Assembly (NCBI GenBank): GCA_013396755.1
Contig: VWZF01001856.1
Span: 933,710 to 997,709 of the forward strand
From: Sclerurus mexicanus
Lineage: Eukaryota; Chordata; Aves; Passeriformes; Furnariidae
Length of the DNA stretch: 64,000 nucleotides
Direction of reading: 5' to 3'
The notes beneath the pieces are model-generated. The model was not told where the DNA came from and searched no databases. It saw only the letters and a list, made by a program, of their open reading frames with translations. The translations under genes and the position numbers were made by a program. Below are positions 34,803-44,700 of the stretch, piece by piece. The first letter of the stretch is position 1. Each line of letters begins with the position of its first letter.

Positions 34803-35560
34803 ACCTTTATCTTAAAATAACTTTTCATATAAAAGCACTAATTCAGGAATATCCGGTGATAGATTGTTTTTTAATTTCAAATTACTTAAATGAAATATTT
34901 CACATTACCCGAATTTAGCTTTTATTAAAAGTTTTAATACATGAACACTTACAAGACTTGGGGCTTTTATCCAACTTTAACACAAGCAAAAAAAAAAAGC
35001 CCCAAAACACAGAAGTATTTCCTGCCAGTCTCTAAGATGCCCTTTTAAAAGGGCACAAAGGGACAAAACCAGGGCAAAAAAAAATCAACTTCCTTTTCTC
35101 TTTGACCTTCAAATCCAGGGACAGGTTCTGTAACACAGTAACTATAGCAGGCTGATACTGAAATATTTGAGATTTAAAGCACGCAAACTACACAACTTCT
35201 GTGAAAGTTAATTATTAATATGACAGCTTGAAAATGTATCCACAACTTTCGAACTCTCTCCGTTATCAGGGCAATACCCCTGTTCCAGTGCAAACGCAAG
35301 GCTGAGTTTGAGGCAATACCCCCACAAAATACCTGTGATCTTCCCACTGATGCTCGCTCTGTTTCACTGACTTTTAGGACCCAATTATGCATTTCTCCTC
35401 TCTTATTCACCACTTACAAGAGCAGAAGCACAGCACTCAGTGCAGAAATACTAGTTTGAAGTGGTCCAAACAGTAATATTAAAAATAAATTGATTCCTTG
35501 CACTGAACCTGCAATATGAAATCCCATTAAATCTACGCCTAAAAGTAATACCCTGATTGA
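34803..35560. other. Non-coding, possibly regulatory
   Basis: AT-rich; contains two GGCAATACCCC words at about 35269 and 35312 (43 bp apart). No gene was recognised. Confidence 0.4.
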
Positions 35561-35565
35561 CGGCA

Positions 35566-35628
35566 ATGATGTGGACTGAGAACGCTGGTAGTTGTAAAAG
35601 TCGTGGGTTTAATTCCAAACGTTCTCCT
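35566..35628 (+). repeat. tRNA-derived SINE-like fragment (candidate)
   Basis: The order of motifs resembles a degenerate tRNA head: a GATGTGGACTGAG A-box-like segment, AACGCTGGTAGTTGTAAAAG, then GTCGTGGGTTTAATTCC. The last matches the B box GGTTCGANTCC at 9 of 11 positions. Old avian SINEs with such heads include LF-SINE and AmnSINE-type elements. It is too degraded to be a functional tRNA gene, and family membership is unproven. Confidence 0.35.
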
Positions 35629-36180
35629 TTACAGCTTCAGTCCCATTACACCACATTGTTTACATTCAGGTCAGAAAATGCAGACACTTTTTCTTGCTTT
35701 ATCCTTATATTCAGGTGGGAAATAAGATTTAACACTGTAAAATGGTGAAGTCAGTACTAGACTTTGTTGCTTGATAATTTTCCTCTTTTAACAAGGATTG
35801 TTTGCTACCTGTAGTTCACAGGAGCTGGTTGGAGAGGGAGAAGGTGGATACAGGATTAGTCATGGGAGTAACTCACTGCAGTTTAGCTTTCCATGATTAT
35901 GGACCATGAACTTCCAAGTTAAAGGCCATGAGGCTGCGTTGATCTGCTCTCTAATGTGTGATTTCTAGATTGTAAAATAGTATAACATGATACAAATGGA
36001 GAAGTGAATTTCTTTTCAACTAAATAAGTTGATTTCATTTTCCATGCTCTCGTGTTTTCAGACTGACCAAATGCATTTAGAACAATTATCATGAATTCAG
36101 AAAGCAAAATGTGACCTCTTTGTCAATTCTTCTTTGGGTTCTCCAATGCTCCTGTTGTAAGCCATGAGTCACCAGTATTC
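35629..36180. other. Non-coding, nothing recognised
   Basis: No repeat, RNA gene or coding signal was recognised. Confidence 0.5.
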
Positions 36181-36236
36181 TTTTGTTTGTTTTTTTGTTT
36201 GTTGGGGGTTTTTTTGTGGTTTGCTTTTCTTTTTTA
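36181..36236 (+). repeat. T/G-rich low-complexity tract
   Basis: TTTTGTTTG-type units, a GGGGG run and further T runs, similar in style to the tract at 24.1 kb. Confidence 0.85.
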
Positions 36237-38232
36237 AATTTTGACTGAAATCAATAAAAACTTAAAAGTAGAGAATAATGGATATCAAGGAACTTCAAAA
36301 ATATACCTAGCAATTAGCCATCTGAATATTTTTGGCAAAAGTCTAAAGAAATAGTCATAGCAAAATAAATCTGGTAGCCAATCAGGATCCAATTCACCTT
36401 TCCTAGGATAACTTTTTTAATAAGGTTTTTTTTTCGTTCTAATTGTCTGTAAAAGCCCCTAACTTTTCTAAACATTTGGTTTTAGTTTGCATTTTCTTGT
36501 GTTCAAAAAATTCCAGTTTTTAGTTGCCAAAACCTGACTATTTTCTGGCTTAGAATTTCTCTGTGGAAATTTCTATCAAGTGAGAATCTTCAGATGTAGC
36601 TTCAGTCCTGTCAAAATGTTATTTAACATTTGAGAGAGGAGAAAACAATCAAACCTCTTTATTTTAGCCCCAAGTGTCACTTTCAAGTCTTCTTGGATCA
36701 TCTCAAATTCAAAAATTATTATCTGATGTTAGGAGCTTGAGGCAAATGACTCCTCTTGGAAATCAGGGTCATCCCAGCCACCACATTTTCCTTCATGTAT
36801 ATCAGGATTTACACATTAGTCAGTATTTGGCCACAGGCAGGTGAAATAAGACCAAAAGCCAACACTGGAAGAGTCATCCCAAACTTTCCTGAAACTTGAG
36901 CTCAGCCACTCTGCCTCAATCCCGCTGCGTCTTCCACACTGTGGCCCGTGGCATTTGTCCTCCTGGTTTCCTCATCTGGAGACAAAACCATGTCTAAGGA
37001 TCTCTGCTGAGGAGCAATAAATATAAAAGCCCTTGGTGCCAGTTAAAGCGTTTACTTCTCCTGCTGCTTCCTTGAGGGAGCATGTTCCCTGTGGTTGTTT
37101 TACTCCTTGGGCTCCAGGATGAGTAAACCAGGGAATAGATGAGAAAAGAAATCTCCCCCTTCATCCTGCCTAGGGTTCATTTGTGACCTTGCTCCTGCCC
37201 CAGCTTCTTGGGTTTGTGGTTTTGTCTTTTTGTGTGTGCATAAAGCCCCTGAAAAAAATCATTTTCATTCGGCTTTTCCGTTTTCATGTCACTACGCTTC
37301 GCTTATTCTTATTTACTCGTTTTTAGGTTTGTCAGAGAAGCCCCCATCAGTCTCTGAACACATTTACATAATTTAAATACAAAATGCAAACATGCTGACT
37401 AATGTCTGCCTTAAATAGACTCTCTTAGGATAAGCTAGACATGTTCCCTATCTCCAACCCCTCAGGCAAAACCTGAGAGCATAGATGAGCTTCATGAGGT
37501 GCCCTACGAGTTGATGGATAGAAAGCTCGTTTGGGCCAAGTGGGGGAAGCAAACTCCAAAGTTCAGGGCCCTCCATTGATGGTGCTTAGCCTGAAACACA
37601 AGTCTGACAAAACCAGGGCATTTTGGGAGAAGTCCCAGAGTTAAACCTGTTCATGGCATTTGAAGCACTCTATCAGGTTGAAGCAGGTCCCATATCTTGA
37701 AGGATCATGTAATACAGGCAAAATTCCTTATGGCTAAAGCTGTTTTCAGGCAAAGTTTGGTGATCTCAGGAGACTCTGTATGACCCCTGTGACTCAGAAG
37801 GTAGGAAAATACTCTGCCTTTAACCAAAAGAAATTAACCCTCCACAGCTTCTCCTTTCTATGCTGGTAAAATAACATGTATTTTCTTTCTTTTACTTCAC
37901 TTTTCCATGGTGGGGTTTTCAGGCACTTTGTCCTTCAGCCTTATACATCAAGGGATTCATTTCACTTAACTTCTGATTTTAAGTGATTAAAGTTTACTGT
38001 GAAAGATTTGTCCAAGAACCAAGGGGTGTTCATAGCACTTTCCACAAAAAAACCTTCTCAAGATGAGTTGAATCTTTCTCCATTGACCAAAGGGCAAGAT
38101 TTGATGGCAGGTTGAGATCAGAGGTGAACTCTCAGATGGTTACAGATGGGTAGGATGAATCCCACAGTGGTTTTGAATAGATAAATAAGGAGATCATGAC
38201 AAACCTTACACAAGAGTGACGTGATGGCACCT
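36237..38232. other. Repeat-poor non-coding stretch
   Basis: No CR1 or microsatellite in nearly 2 kb. The 37260-37400 part mixes several CpG with ATTTAC/TAATTT cores and could be regulatory; nothing coding was recognised. Confidence 0.45.
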
Positions 38233-38292
38233 AATAATAGAATCCTGGAATATCCTGAGTTGGGAGGGAGCCGCAATATCCTATAATAAAAA
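38233..38292 (-). mobile_element. CR1 LINE, short 3' tail (different subfamily)
   Basis: AATAGAATCCTGGAATATCC then TGAGTTGGGAGGGAGCC matches the antisense start of the CR1 subfamily whose tail reads AGAATATCCTGAGTTGGAAG. Only about 60 bp remain. Confidence 0.75.
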
Positions 38293-40083
38293 TCCTGATA
38301 ATTTTGAACACAGGACTTAGGTATTTTGTAAACATCTTAATAGACAGTTTCTCTCTCCAATACATTTAAAAGGCTTCAAAAAAGGGAGAAATAGGACAAC
38401 ACCTATACTAAAGTATTGTGATACAGATGTTGAAAATTAGTCAGCCTAAGTCCTGGCAGAAATGAACGTTCCCATGTCAAAGAGAACATCTGGAAAGCTT
38501 TCTTTTCACCATGGTTTCCTATCGCATGTATAAAAAAATCTCAGGCACCCTCTTGGAGAAAGGAAACACTTAACACATTTAGACATACCTTGTGATATGA
38601 ACTGCATCTTAAATATCTTGTCTACCAATCTTTTTAAGGAAAATTTTGGACAGTAGATAAATGAAAGCAAGACCATATGATTTAGCCAGTAGTAAGACTA
38701 TAAGTTCTAGAGGCCATTGAGGATTATAAAGTGTCTGGTTTTGTGGTTTTTCTGTATTTCTTTTGTTTTATTTTCCATTAGATCCTGATTTTAATCATTA
38801 CCTTACATCTGCAGTCCTACAATTTGTTTTCTCTCCTTCATTTTCTTGAGCAGTTCTTCATTTTTCAAATTTCTGCTAATGGAGAAATTAAGCAATCAAT
38901 TGTTTCTATCTTTGTAACTATAGTTCTTAATTTTTCTGTAAGTAAAAGTGTTTCTTGGTAGAATACTGAGACCACATCAGTGCTGCTGGCAACATTGTAG
39001 GAATGCTTATTCCTGTTTCAGTTTCCCCTGGACAGTGAGTTTGGAAATCAGCATCACCATATGAGCACAGGACAAAAACAAAAATAACACCTCAGCATCC
39101 TCATTGTTTGGTCTTTGACAGATATGAACCAAATTCCCCTGGAGTGAGCCTGCAGGGTTCCACACAAACAGAGTCTCACACAGACTCTGAAAATTAGGAA
39201 ACAACTTTACGGAGGCTGGCAACTTTCGACCTGTCTGGTTACAGAAATCAGAACAACTTCCGTCCTGATGATTTTATAATTCCACTGAGGCATTTTTGTT
39301 GTCATGATAAAGCCAAGAAATTCTTCTCTGTTGCTTATTTGATGAAATAATGAAGCCTGTTGTGTTGCAAAGAACAGTTTGGTCCTGTTTCCCTCAAGTC
39401 AGTCCAGGTTCTACCCTTCCCTTTTATAACACAGGGAGGAGGCAAGAGCAACTGATTCAGCTTCGTGGTTTCTTCGTGGAATAATTCTCAGTGAAGTGCA
39501 TAAAAAGTATCTAAAGAATTTAAAATCTCTGAAAACACTTTACATGGTCCAAATTACTCTGATTATGAAAGGTATAAAAACTCTGGAAAAGAAGTATCCT
39601 GGGGTCCTGTCTTGCCAATGGTTTATGTAACTGAAAAGAGAAAAACAAGAAGTAAAGCATCAGCTGGAAATTAGTCAAGGAATTAACGACAGAGATCTGA
39701 AATAACTTCACTTGTTCAACACTGGGGCAAATCACCAAGCAAAGTGATAAATTGTTCGCTTTCTTGGAGACCTCAACTTAAAACCATCAGCTTTTCCTGG
39801 AATTTGATGTGATTGCACCTGAGCTGGTGGATTTAAGATGAGAATTGCCAAATAAAATTCTAATTTAGAAATTCCCAGGCAGACATATCCCAAAGGTAGC
39901 TCATCCTGTCCACTCTTTCTCCTAAGGGCTGATAGTTATTTTTGACACTGACTACCTTCCTCCAGTGGCTGTAAATGGAACTCGAAAAAGTAGATTTCCT
40001 TGGATAGCTCAGTATACATGGCTAATGCAAACATTTTTCTGTTTTGTTTGCTTGAAACAGTAGTAATGATAAAAAAGTCCTTG
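38293..40083. other. Repeat-poor non-coding stretch
   Basis: AT-rich unique sequence; no repeat, RNA gene or credible exon was recognised. Confidence 0.5.
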
Positions 40084-40172
40084 AAACACAGAAACATAAA
40101 GTGATTTATCAGAAGTTACAGGGCAAGCAAATGGCAAAACCAGACCCCAGACCCGATTTTGAAAACAGCTGG
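40084..40172 (-). repeat. MIR/CORE-SINE-like fragment (candidate)
   Basis: The plus strand follows a reverse-complement MIR tail: CACAGAAACATAAAGTGATT, then GAAGTTACAGGGCAAGCAAA and TGGCAAAACCAGACCCCAGA. The expected order is AAGTGACTTGCCCAAGG, TCACACAGC(A)AG, TGGCAGAGCC, ACCCAGG. The call is by visual alignment. Confidence 0.55.
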
Positions 40173-41090
40173 AGTTGCAGTGCAGAGAGGCCTCCAGGTA
40201 GAATGAACCACCCTACCAGGGAGCTGGTAAAACATTGCAGCTCTACTTGCCTGTCAAGATCCCCATTTAAAAAAAAAAAAATATACATACACAGACCCAA
40301 AAAACCCTAAACAAACAAATAAACAAAATATGTATTGCTCTGTTTGATTAGGCAGCTCTGTGATATCAATAGAGACTCAATCTGAGAACTCAACCTGAAG
40401 ACCTCAATCATTAGGATGCCAAGTTTAATTTATTCACTAACTGTATAACTATTTATTACAGCTCCACAACATAGAAGAAGCTCCTCAGAGCTGGAACGAC
40501 AGTGACAAAGGCAAGTATCCAACAAGAAGGGCAAGGAATTTTTTGATTCTGCAACCAGCTTTTATAATTGCCCCTGCTAAAAGATACCTGAATAGTGTGA
40601 GCAGAAAGAATAACCTGTGTTCATAGATATATTTCTTTTACAGGGGAGTTTATTTATTTCTCTTAATTAGAAGGATGATAGTGAAGTCTAAGAATGAACA
40701 CAGCTACAGACTAGTACAGAGATGCTGAACTAGAGTGTTCGCCTTTTGGGAGCAAATCATATTGGATAAATAGTTCTATTACTGTGCTCTGGCTAGGGAG
40801 GCTGCCCTGATGCAATTACACTGGTATAATTGGTAGTGCTTTGGTGTAGAGGCAAGGCTTCATTGTGGATAATTTGTTGACAAAATGATTAATCATTTAT
40901 CATTTGACAGTTAATCTGGAAGTCTATTAATTCACTTCTTCCTCCTCTCCAACCTCCATCCCCAGCACTCATACACACCCCAGTCGGGACCAATAATCCA
41001 GACTGGTGGGCCACTTGCAGCCTCACCATGGGGAATTGAGATCCATGTTGCTTTTAAACTCATTTGTCTGGGACTGGAGAGACCAAATCT
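40173..41090. other. Non-coding, A-rich patch only
   Basis: Contains a 13-A run near 40268-40280 with AAAC/AAAT repeats to 40328. No other feature was recognised. Confidence 0.5.
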
Positions 41091-41091
41091 G

Positions 41092-41149
41092 CCCTTTTTT
41101 TTTTTTCTTCTTTTTCTTTCTTTTTTTTTTTTTCCTTCTTTTTCTTTTT
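41092..41149 (+). repeat. Polypyrimidine tract
   Basis: An almost uninterrupted T-rich tract with scattered C, ending directly at the first copy of a 28-bp duplication. Confidence 0.9.
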
Positions 41150-41296
41150 ACGTTGCCAGCCGTGTGTAAATTTTGTGCAGCTTTCAAGTCTGGAATATTC
41201 TGCACAAAAACTGGCTTCCTGACCTTGTCTTTCAAATTGATGCATGAGGCAATATCTGACCAATTACGTTTACGTTGCCAGCCGTGTGTAAATTTT
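41147..41296 (+). repeat. 28-bp exact direct repeat
   Basis: An identical 28-bp sequence, whose core is ACGTTGCCAGCCGTGTGTAA, occurs at 41147-41174 and 41269-41296 (start-to-start distance 122 bp). The sequence beyond each copy shares at most a GCAGC word. Perfect identity in otherwise old neutral-looking DNA implies either a recent local duplication or an assembly error. Confidence 0.9.
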
Positions 41297-41397
41297 TTAA
41301 GCAGCGGGATGTGGATGGAAGTCAGTAATATTTCCCTTTATGTTGAAATGGCTTTTTAGCCACTTAGAGACTAAGTAGTGAATATAAAGGGAGAGAC

Positions 41398-41446
41398 AAA
41401 ANNNNNNNNNNNNNNNNNNNNNNNNNNNNNNNNNAAAAAAAAAAAA
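41398..41446. other. Assembly gap inside a poly(A) run
   Basis: Thirty-three N (41402-41434) are flanked by 4 A on the left and 12 A on the right. The context is the same as the gap at 801-834. The true A-tract length or inserted sequence is unknown. Confidence 0.95.
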
Positions 41447-41850
41447 CAACCTTTAAAAGGTGTTAAATTTCTCATGTGTCATAAAAGAAAAGATATCTAA
41501 TAAGCCACCAGTACTTCTTGGGTGGTTTTTCAGTTTCGTTTTACACTTTTGAGATTAAAAGATACATGCAAAAATATGTACAAAGTACCTTTTAGAAACT
41601 TTGGAAGAGGTCAAGGAGAAAATAGCTGGATTTCAAAAGCTGAACTTTTCAAGGATTTTCTCTGATTTCTCTAAAACAAGATAGCCTCCTCCTCCTCTTA
41701 ATAGTTCTTCAATGCCTTTTTGGTAGCCAAAATCTTTGTTCTTTTTTTTTTTTTTTTTTAAGCAGCTTTGTAAAAGAAGAACTAAAAATTAATTATGGCT
41801 ATGGAACTTTTGCACAGAAGAGTTTAAAAAGCACAGACGTAAAGAAGGGA
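41447..41850. other. Non-coding, T run only
   Basis: A long T run at about 41742-41759; nothing else recognised. Confidence 0.5.
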
Positions 41851-41879
41851 AAAAGATGAGGGCCCATTTATCTCATATT

Positions 41880-42130
41880 GACAGGACTAGCTTCAAAAGA
41901 TGACCTTGAATCATAATCATCCTAATGAGCTGAAAATATTTCACTTTAACAAGTGAAACTATAATCAAATCAGTTTCTGAAAGCTCTACTAATGAGCATT
42001 TCCTTTGATGAAAACATGGTTCACTGTCTTAGTCTGCAGGAGGTGCACTACAGTAAGAGGCCAGCTCATGACAACTCATTAGCTGACCTGGGGAGAGACT
42101 AATTTGAATGCTTTTGATAAAAATTTCAAG
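41880..42130. promoter_or_regulatory. AT-rich enhancer-like block (candidate)
   Basis: Contains repeated TAAT/ATTA cores, several CTAATGAG/CTCATTAG words, TTAACAAGTG, GATAA-like sites and a CAGGAGGTG motif, with no repeat signature. This is a typical composition for developmental enhancers; conservation is untested. Confidence 0.3.
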
Positions 42131-42409
42131 GCTTTTTACTTAAATTACAATTTATGCACTTTTATAAATAGTCTAATTTTTATAGGTTGGGGGAAACGGG
42201 TTAGGAAGACTTCAAAGTCACGGAACAAAGTTTGTTTACAACATTTATTCTGTAGGATCTACAGAACTTTCAGGGGAGAATATTTTTAGCTAGTACTTTT
42301 TTTTTCTTTCCTAAAAAACAAATGTTCTGAATTCAGCCAATTCTTATGTTTGTTTATGCACAGAAGAAGAGGTCTGCCCTCCCCAGCTCCCTTCTTTCCT
42401 GACTGATGA

Positions 42410-42645
42410 AAACACTTTAAACTTTATAGCATTTAGCACTGGCAATATTTAAAGTCGCTATTATTTACTGTGAGCTACTATATCAATTATCTCCAGAAAA
42501 ACAGGCTTGTCTCATTAGGAATCTGAGTAATTCATTCCATTCCTTTAAAGCAGTGGCAGAACTTAAATGAGAAACGATTACACAAATCTGGTTTACTACC
42601 GTTCAGCCCCCCTCCAGGGCTTATTCATTAGGATTATTCATCATT
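42410..42645. promoter_or_regulatory. AT-rich enhancer-like block (candidate)
   Basis: TAATTC, ATTATTTAC, CATTAGGA (twice) and TTCATTA cores occur with an abrupt CCCCCC patch, and there are no repeats. Together with the block 300 bp upstream it forms a CR1-free cluster. Confidence 0.3.
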
Positions 42646-43066
42646 TTAACTCCTGCTCTGCTCGACACAGAAACAGTTTTCTGTTTTTCCTCCCTGCCTG
42701 GCAGAGTTGCTGTCAAAGCTGCACTTCACACTGAAGTGTTCCTCAGCTGTTTTAAGTTTCGCTCCCAGTCAGATCTTGGTTTTTCAGAGAGTTTTCTTTT
42801 CCCTCTCTAACGCTCCAGACTTTCGAGGCTGCTTGACTCGTGCGTGTGAGTTATGTGTCAGTGTGCTCCTCTCAGCCTCTGTGTGCTGCAGGGACTGCAC
42901 TGGGATGTACAGCCTGTGCAACTTGTCAGTGTTTAGCAAGCTGTCCTTACTCTGACTGAGAATGTGAGACTCCCGGTTTGTGTCCCGCTCAGTAGGTGAC
43001 TGTTCTGTCGCACACGCTGTAAGGGCTTTGTGCACTGAGAATAAGAGGAGTTACGCTCTTACACGG
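42646..43066. other. Non-coding, modest CpG content
   Basis: Slightly richer in CpG than background (for example TTTCGAGG, TCGTGCG, GTCGCACACG). Both strands have 80-codon frames without recognisable domains. Nothing definite. Confidence 0.4.
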
Positions 43067-43203
43067 TGTCTGCTCCATCCCTGGGAGTGTCCAAGGCCAG
43101 CTTGGATGGAGCTTGGAGCAACCTGGGATAGTGAAAAGTGGAACAAGATGATCTTTAAGGTCCTTTCCAACCCAAACCATTCCATGGACCTGTGGTTCTG
43201 TGA
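43067..43203 (+). mobile_element. CR1 LINE, 3' end with hairpin deleted
   Basis: TGCTCCATCCCTGGGAGTG, CAAGGCCAGCTTGGATGGAG, CAACCTGGGATAGTG, then directly AAGATGATCTTTAAGG and CCATTCCATGG plus a modified octamer (TTCTGTGAG). The usual GTGTCCCTGCCCATGGCAGG segment is missing. Confidence 0.92.
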
Positions 43204-43402
43204 GTACAGGGGTCCAGCATAAATCCATGCTGGCAGCCTGCGATAAACATTGCAGAGCTCTAAGTGTCTCAGATCGGCTCGTTAGATGCAGGTGTGGAAC
43301 CAGCTGCAAAGATCAATAAAAATTCACTTTATTAGAGTGTTGCAGCTGGAAATGATGGTCTAGATTCAAAACTTGCCAAGGAGATCTCCCTGATGTCCCC
43401 CA

Positions 43403-43800
43403 GTCATAGTCATTAAGGTGGGAAAAGACCTCCAAAATCATAAAGTCCAACCCTTATTGAATACCACCATGACCGCTTAAACAGTCTCCCTCAGTGCTAT
43501 GTCTACTTGTTTTTTTGAACACTTCCAGGGATGGTGTCTCCATGACTTCCCTGGGAATCCTGCTCCAATCCTGATCATTCCTTCAGTGAAGAAATTTCTC
43601 GTAATATCCAATCTAACTGTTCCCTGGTGTAATGTCAAGCCATTTCCCCTTGTCCTGTAGCTACTTGCCCAGAAGAAGAGGTCAAGTCCCACCTGGCTGC
43701 ACCCTCCTTTCAGGGAGTTGTAGAAAGCTAGAAGGTTCCCTGAGCCTTCTTTTCTCCAGGCTGAACACCCCCAGCTCCCTCAGCGGCTCCTCATTACTTT
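43403..43800 (-). mobile_element. CR1 LINE, 0.4-kb 3' fragment (second subfamily)
   Basis: The antisense copy reads CATTAAGGTGGGAAAAGACC, AAAGTCCAACCCTTATTGA, CACTTCCAGGGATGGTGTC, TTCAGTGAAGAAATTTCTCG, CATTTCCCCTTGTCCTG, CTCCTTTCAGGGAGTTGTAG and TTCTCCAGGCTGAACACCC. It belongs to the GGAAAAGACCTCTAAGATCA subfamily. It faces the plus-strand copy 200 bp to the left tail to tail. Confidence 0.93.
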
Positions 43801-44084
43801 GCTATTTGGACAAGGCTTTTCAGTGGTTGCAGTAATTTGGTAGCTCATAATTTTGGCATTTGCAAGTACTATCAACAAAGCCAAATATCAAGAACTATTA
43901 GAATATGTAATAGGAATGGTGAAATAAATAATTGTGAAGGAAAATGGAGTCAGTGTTTGCAGTAAATTATTCTTTTTTGCAATCCTCTTGCACACGCAGA
44001 ATGCAAACTGGTCTGTACTTGGAAGGTCACAGAAATTAATAATGAGATGCTCCTGGGCCCCAATACAAGCAAACAAAACAAACT
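43801..44084. other. Non-coding spacer
   Basis: AT-rich sequence between CR1 and the purine tract; nothing recognised. Confidence 0.5.
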
Positions 44085-44233
44085 AAAAAGGAAAGGGAAG
44101 GGAAGGGAAGGGAAGGGAAGGGAAGGGAAGGAGAAAAGAGAAAAGAGAAAAGAGAAAAGAGAAAAGAGAAGAAAAGAGAAAAGAGAAAAGAGAAAAGAGA
44201 AAAGAGAAAAAAAAGAGAAAAGAGAAAAGAAAA
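44085..44233 (+). repeat. Purine tract: (GGGAA)n then (AAAAG)n
   Basis: The plus strand is entirely purine for about 149 nt. Seven exact GGGAA units (44095-44129) pass into irregular GAGAAAA units. The first part fits a G-quadruplex pattern, and the whole tract could form triplex (H-DNA). The Lys/Glu/Arg-rich frame across it is an artefact. Confidence 0.95.
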
Positions 44234-44576
44234 CCCAAACAACTACAGGCCTTGATTTTGAATCATTTTCATTTTGGAGGAGGTCTCATAGCATTTTAAT
44301 GAATTTGGACAAGGCAAAGCAAAGAGAGATATTCTCAAAGCTTGAAGTGGATCAGGGCATCATGGAGGAGCAAACAACTGCCTCATCTCTGCAAAACTAG
44401 AAAATGATGGGAGGGAACCTGAAGGTGTAAAATCAAACAATAATTCATTGGGGTTTCAAATTCCTGTATTTTGAAGTTGCTTTCCTGAAACATGTATAGT
44501 CATGGTTTTGTTCTGCCACAAATCAAAGGTAGGAGTACAGGGTTTTACTAAAGTCTCGTTTCAAGTTTTATTTTAA

Positions 44577-44700
44577 GGACAAGCTGGATGGGGCTCTGAG
44601 CAACTTGGTCTAGTGGAAGGTGTCCCTGGTCATGGCAGGGTGTTGGAATGAAGTGATCTTTAAGATCCCATCCAACTGAAACCATTTTGTGACTCTATGA
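44577..44700 (+). mobile_element. CR1 LINE, 3' end fragment
   Basis: CAAGCTGGATGGGGCTCTGA, CAACTTGGTCTAGTGGAAGG, GTCCCTGGTCATGGCAGGG, GATCTTTAAGATCCCATCC and GACTCTATGA. The octamer pair is slightly altered. Confidence 0.94.

Noticed and set aside
35566..35628. Functional tRNA gene
   Set aside because: The B box is degenerate, there is no proper acceptor stem, and no T-run terminator follows at the right distance. A SINE relic is the better explanation.
41147..41296. 28-bp repeat as target-site duplications of a retrocopy
   Set aside because: The pyrimidine tract (a possible reversed poly(A)) lies outside the repeated pair, not between the copies, and 28 bp exceeds usual LINE-type duplications.
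44047..44400. Lys/Glu/Arg-repeat protein frame
   Set aside because: Produced entirely by the purine microsatellite.
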